DNA from: Anaerolineaceae bacterium
Lineage (GTDB): Bacteria > Chloroflexota > Anaerolineae > Aggregatilineales > Phototrophicaceae
Assembly: GCA_020634115.1 (NCBI GenBank)
Contig: JACKCH010000011.1
Span: 620,001 to 684,000, forward strand
DNA length: 64,000 nt
Direction of reading: 5' to 3'
The translations under genes were made by a program, and so were the position numbers. Positions 61,154-64,000 of the stretch are shown here, in pieces (the first letter of the stretch is position 1; the number at the start of each line of letters is the position of its first letter). Below the pieces are notes generated by a model. That model was not told where the DNA came from, searched no databases, and saw nothing but the letters and a program-made list of their open reading frames with translations.

Positions 61154-61786
61154 ATGATTCTGAAATGGATGCGCTGCACGGTGGAAGCGGCTGATCGCGC
61201 CGCTTTTCATGAGGCACAGCAGGCTTGGCGAACACTGGCTGGTCTGCCGGGCTTTCGGATCCAGGTGGGCGGTTGGAACAGTCAGAATCCCGCCGAAGCG
61301 TGCATTCTGGGTGTGTGGGCTGACCAGGCGGCCTATGAGTCCTTCATGCAGCACCACCATGATCGGATTGCCGATACTTCCGGGCAGGCCACAACCTACC
61401 GCGCGATCACCGTCACGTTTTTGGATGTGCTGGGACAGACGGGGGAACCTGCCGCATTGGCCGGGGCGGCGTGTCTGCACATTGCCCACAGCGTCCTCTA
61501 TCCGGGGCGGGAGACGCATTTTCGGGAGGCCCAGCGGACGGTCTGGCTGCCGGGGATGCAGGGGGCGGGGATGGTGGCCGGACTTTTCGGGATGGCACAG
61601 TCAGCCGAGGGTGCGCCTGTCTATCTCACAGTCTCGGCCTGGCCGACAGCAGCCCACTTCCACGATTACCTGGCCGACCACTTCACCCCCTTGCGCCAGC
61701 AGGCCCACCTGGAAACGGACACCGCTTCGCGCACCGCGACTCTCATCTGCCTGGAACCCCTATGGACGGTTACTCCCAACACCTAG
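61154..61786 (+). CDS. DUF4937 (YdbC-like) protein with two copies of the domain
   Basis: 210 aa from the ATG at 61154. Two similar halves (about residues 1-100 and 105-205), each with an ABM-like beta-alpha-beta pattern: LKWMRCTVEAADRAAFHEAQ with LGVWADQAAYESFMQHHHD, and CLHIAHSVLYPGRETHFREA with YLTVSAWPTAAHFHDYLADH. Members are small, of unknown function. The last 25 bases overlap the next gene. Confidence 0.65.
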   Translation: MILKWMRCTVEAADRAAFHEAQQAWRTLAGLPGFRIQVGGWNSQNPAEACILGVWADQAAYESFMQHHHDRIADTSGQATTYRAITVTFLDVLGQTGEPAALAGAACLHIAHSVLYPGRETHFREAQRTVWLPGMQGAGMVAGLFGMAQSAEGAPVYLTVSAWPTAAHFHDYLADHFTPLRQQAHLETDTASRTATLICLEPLWTVTPNT

Positions 61787-62238
61787 CGGCACTGCGGCGC
61801 ATTCATGGCCGGTTGGCCGGGAGCGAGATCGTGTGGGCGCTCACCGGCAGTCTGAGCTTCGCGCTTCAGGGCGTCCCGGTTGAACCGCACGACATAGACC
61901 TGCAAACCAACGCCGCCGGAGCGTATGCTATTGAACGCCATTTGGCCGATTATGTCACCCGTCCGGTAGCTTTCTCCGCTGCGGAAACGGTGCGCTCACA
62001 CTTTGGCAGGCTGCGGGTGGGCGGTGTGGAGGTGGATATTATCGGCGACATCGAAAAACGTCTGCCGGATGGCTCATGGGACGCGCCGCCGGACATCGCG
62101 CATTGGCGGCGCTGGATTACCGCTACCGGGATTCGGCTGCCGGTGCTGGCACTGGAATATGAGGTTGAGGCCTACCGGAAGCTGGGGCGGCTGGAGCAGG
62201 CGCAGCTTGTGAAAGATTTTCTAAGCATAGGTGAATAA
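61762..62238 (+). CDS. Nucleotidyltransferase-like protein
   Basis: 158 aa from the ATG at 61762 overlapping the previous gene. WALTGSLSFALQGVPVEPHD followed by IDLQTN gives the nucleotidyltransferase pattern G-S ... D-x-D (Gly-Ser then Asp-Ile-Asp), and VEVDIIG supplies a third acidic residue. This resembles MNT/AbiEii-like minimal nucleotidyltransferases, some of which are antitoxins or toxins; no HEPN partner is seen. Coupled translation with the DUF4937 gene is likely. Confidence 0.65.
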   Translation: MDGYSQHLAALRRIHGRLAGSEIVWALTGSLSFALQGVPVEPHDIDLQTNAAGAYAIERHLADYVTRPVAFSAAETVRSHFGRLRVGGVEVDIIGDIEKRLPDGSWDAPPDIAHWRRWITATGIRLPVLALEYEVEAYRKLGRLEQAQLVKDFLSIGE

Positions 62239-62358
62239 TAAATTTAGAATTGGTTATAGATAGCAAACCTGTCAAATCTTAATTGTTAAGCATTAAACAA
62301 GGGCATACGATCAAATCATCTTAACAACGTTAGTTTGTCCAGATGAGGATATCGTATC

Positions 62359-62919
62359 ATGCGTAAACTTGCTTTTCTATTCATTATCGCTTTGCTGACT
62401 GTACCATTTTTCGTTATCGCACAGGGCGACCCGCACGAAAACGCCTGTTATGAAGGTGGTTCCATGTGGCGGGATAACGGGGATGGCTGCCCCACCGAAT
62501 GGCACTGGACGGTGGGCTGGTATCTGGCTCAATGGGAAAACAATGGCGGCTGGAGCAACCCGGATAACTTCTTCCCCGAATGGGGCGACCCCCAGAACGT
62601 GCTGCCACCCCGCGAAGTGGAAGAGGTTGAACCCGAATCGGTAATCGGCTGCCAATGGGCCACCGATGCGTCCTGGAACAATTTCTATGTGAAGTTCGGC
62701 GCGAGTTACGCTCTGAGTGCGCCTCACCCGGTGTACCAGGACGCGACCTGCACGACACTGGCAGACCCAGCGACGATTCCCGCGCTCGTGAACGCCGACC
62801 TGGTGTATGCGCCGTGGCAGACGACGGATGCTGATGCACGCTGCCAGGCCGCGTTCGGTAATCTCTTCAGCGCCCAGGGTTTATCAGAGGGTGACGTATA
62901 CGCCTGTACGGCGGTCTAG
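62359..62919 (+). CDS. Secreted protein of unknown function
   Basis: 186 aa, ATG at 62359. Signal peptide (LAFLFIIALLTVPFFVIAQG), then a Trp/Asn/Gly-rich mature part (WHWTVGWYLAQWENNGGWSN) with several Cys (ENACYEGG, DGCPTEW, IGCQWA, DATCTT, DARCQAAF, VYACTAV) that probably form disulfides. No family recognised. It ends before a good terminator. Confidence 0.7.
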   Translation: MRKLAFLFIIALLTVPFFVIAQGDPHENACYEGGSMWRDNGDGCPTEWHWTVGWYLAQWENNGGWSNPDNFFPEWGDPQNVLPPREVEEVEPESVIGCQWATDASWNNFYVKFGASYALSAPHPVYQDATCTTLADPATIPALVNADLVYAPWQTTDADARCQAAFGNLFSAQGLSEGDVYACTAV

Positions 62920-62942
62920 TCCCGACTCACCCAGCTTTGCGG

Positions 62943-62969
62943 AGGAGCGCCATGTGCGCTCCTTTTTTT
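62943..62969 (+). terminator. Rho-independent terminator
   Basis: AGGAGCGC pairs with GCGCTCCT (8 bp) around CATGT and is followed by seven T. Confidence 0.85.
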
Positions 62970-63044
62970 GTCACCTTGTCCCTTATCTCATCCGGTGGAT
63001 TTGCTATAATCGGCAGCTATTCGGCTATGAGAGGAGACAGCCCC

Positions 63045-63620
63045 ATGCCCGGTCACGACAACCCGCTCTTACTCGATTTCCCCGATTCGTTTGAAACCGA
63101 GCGCCTGTTGATCCGCGCCCCGCACCCTGGCGATGGTCGTGCGGTCAATGAGGCGGTGATCGAATCGCTGGATAACCTGCGCCCCTGGATGCCCTGGGCG
63201 CAAACCGCGCCAACGATTGAAGAAAACGAAACGTTCGTCCGCCGGGCTGCTGCTCAGTTTGCCCTGCGGGAAGACCTGCCGCTGTTTTTGTTCCGCAAAG
63301 CCGATAACCGCTTTGTGGGGGGGAGTGGATTGCACCGGATTGACTGGTCAGTGCCGCATTTTGAAATCGGCTACTGGGTGCGAACCAGCCTGGAAGGACA
63401 GGGGTACGTGACCGAAGCCGTCCACGGAATCGCCAATTTTGCGTTTACAGCCCTGAGTGCTGAACGGGTCGAGATTCGCTGTGATGTACGCAACGAACGC
63501 AGCGCTGCCGTCGCCCGGCGTGCCGGATTCAGGCTGGATGGCTGCCTGCGTCACGATGCGCGGGGGGCACGGGGCGAACTGCGCGATACCTACGTGTTTT
63601 CTAAAATACGCGGGGAGTAA
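63045..63620 (+). CDS. GNAT-family N-acetyltransferase (RimJ/RimL type)
   Basis: 191 aa from the ATG at 63045 (GAGGAGAC). FETERLLIRAPHPGDGRAVN at the start, FEIGYWVRTSLEGQGYVTEA (the acetyl-CoA-binding R/Q-x-x-G-x-G/Y motif), and VRNERSAAVARRAGFRLDG at the end mark the RimJ/L subgroup, which acetylates ribosomal-protein N-termini or small molecules. The target is unknown. Confidence 0.88.
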   Translation: MPGHDNPLLLDFPDSFETERLLIRAPHPGDGRAVNEAVIESLDNLRPWMPWAQTAPTIEENETFVRRAAAQFALREDLPLFLFRKADNRFVGGSGLHRIDWSVPHFEIGYWVRTSLEGQGYVTEAVHGIANFAFTALSAERVEIRCDVRNERSAAVARRAGFRLDGCLRHDARGARGELRDTYVFSKIRGE

Positions 63621-63645
63621 CCGGCACAACATCACAGGCTGCTGG

Positions 63646-64000
63646 TTACAAGCGGGGCGGGCCTGCCATGATTCGGGATTCGAGCGGGGCAGTATCCCAC
63701 TCCCGCCACAGATCGCCCCATCCCATGCCAAGCCGCAGCGGGCTGATGTCTTCAATCCACCAGGTCGCGCCAAGCCGTTCGTAGGCAGCGACGATATCCT
63801 GATCGTCGTTACGTCCGCCTGCCGTGACGCCCCCGGCAGCCAGGTCAAATGGCGCGGTACTGCTGCCCCGCTGCGTTTGCAGATAGGCCTGGATGTCTCC
63901 TAATTGTTCCGGCGTCATAGGGGCATTTGTGACGCCGGGGAACATGCCGTCATAGCGGGCGGCGCGGCGAAAAGGCGCTTTATGCGGCCAGTATCCCCCC
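63646..64000 (-). CDS. C-terminal part of a luciferase-like (LLM) flavin monooxygenase
   Basis: The frame runs from the window edge (GGYWPHKAPFRRAARYDGMF) through TPEQLGDIQAYL and DIVAAYERLGATWWIEDISP to a stop at 63646. This is the typical end of bacterial luciferase-like monooxygenases. The beginning lies past the window, so substrate and cofactor cannot be judged. It converges with the acetyltransferase gene. Confidence 0.7.
   Translation of the reverse strand, partial: GGYWPHKAPFRRAARYDGMFPGVTNAPMTPEQLGDIQAYLQTQRGSSTAPFDLAAGGVTAGGRNDDQDIVAAYERLGATWWIEDISPLRLGMGWGDLWREWDTAPLESRIMAGPPRL

Noticed and set aside
61762..62238. A toxin-antitoxin pair of nucleotidyltransferase and HEPN type
   Set aside because: No HEPN-like gene is adjacent; the coupled neighbour is a DUF4937 protein.

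Overview
The window looks like a chromosome segment of a bacterium of the phylum Chloroflexota (Anaerolineae/Caldilineae-like). The grounds are indirect: secreted PPC-domain, WD40 and DUF5666/PepSY proteins, ECF sigma factors paired with anti-sigma proteins that have long Thr-Pro linkers, a PknB-type kinase, many GT-C membrane glycosyltransferases, the futalosine-pathway enzyme MqnE, and a complete archaellum-type gene cluster in an otherwise bacterial context. No rRNA, tRNA or CRISPR array was seen.

The centrepiece is 14.7-26.4 kb: an archaeal-type motility cluster in one orientation. In order it encodes an archaellin with a class III signal peptide, a putative ArlD/E-like protein, two ArlF/ArlG-family stator-like proteins (the second carrying two CSPG/cadherin-like repeats), the KaiC-like ATPase ArlH, the motor/secretion ATPase ArlI and the membrane platform ArlJ. 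Without a break come a single-TM protein of unknown function, an FHA-GAF-histidine-kinase-like protein whose phospho-accepting His is replaced by Tyr, a GxGD prepilin peptidase, and a PilN-like and a PilO-like protein, the last with an SH3-like tail. The archaellin gene is separated from the motor genes by a strong terminator whose loop is complementary to an upstream segment, a possible attenuator. A tyrosine recombinase sits just upstream of the cluster.

0-9 kb: the end of a membrane receptor with external PPC and LysM domains and a cytoplasmic TIR domain, a secreted WD40 protein, a kinase-fold phosphotransferase, an SDR, and an orphan phage prohead protease-major capsid gene whose two halves are joined by a copy of a dispersed repeat. 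9-13 kb: a peptide-type ABC importer (binding protein and two permeases, no ATPases).

26.5-49.6 kb: envelope and regulation. One ECF sigma/anti-sigma pair lies downstream of a GT-C gene, and an identical bipartite promoter motif precedes both that operon and a neighbouring PepSY protein gene. Five GT-C-like or polytopic membrane glycosyltransferase candidates, a methyltransferase and a Ser/Thr kinase follow. Then come a scar of broken gene ends, a TetR/HXXEE pair behind a textbook promoter-operator, and a second ECF/anti-sigma pair that diverges from a thrombospondin-type-3 repeat protein across a symmetric ECF promoter.

49.7-64 kb: a VOC protein, a PPC protein, a type IIG restriction-modification gene with an AT-rich specificity segment and near-identical direct repeats on both sides, mqnE, several small proteins, a BatA/VWA protein, a zinc metalloprotease, a nucleotidyltransferase-like protein, a GNAT acetyltransferase and the C-terminal end of a luciferase-like monooxygenase. 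Three families of dispersed repeats (GTAGGGGC-type hairpins and two larger GC-rich elements) punctuate the gaps.
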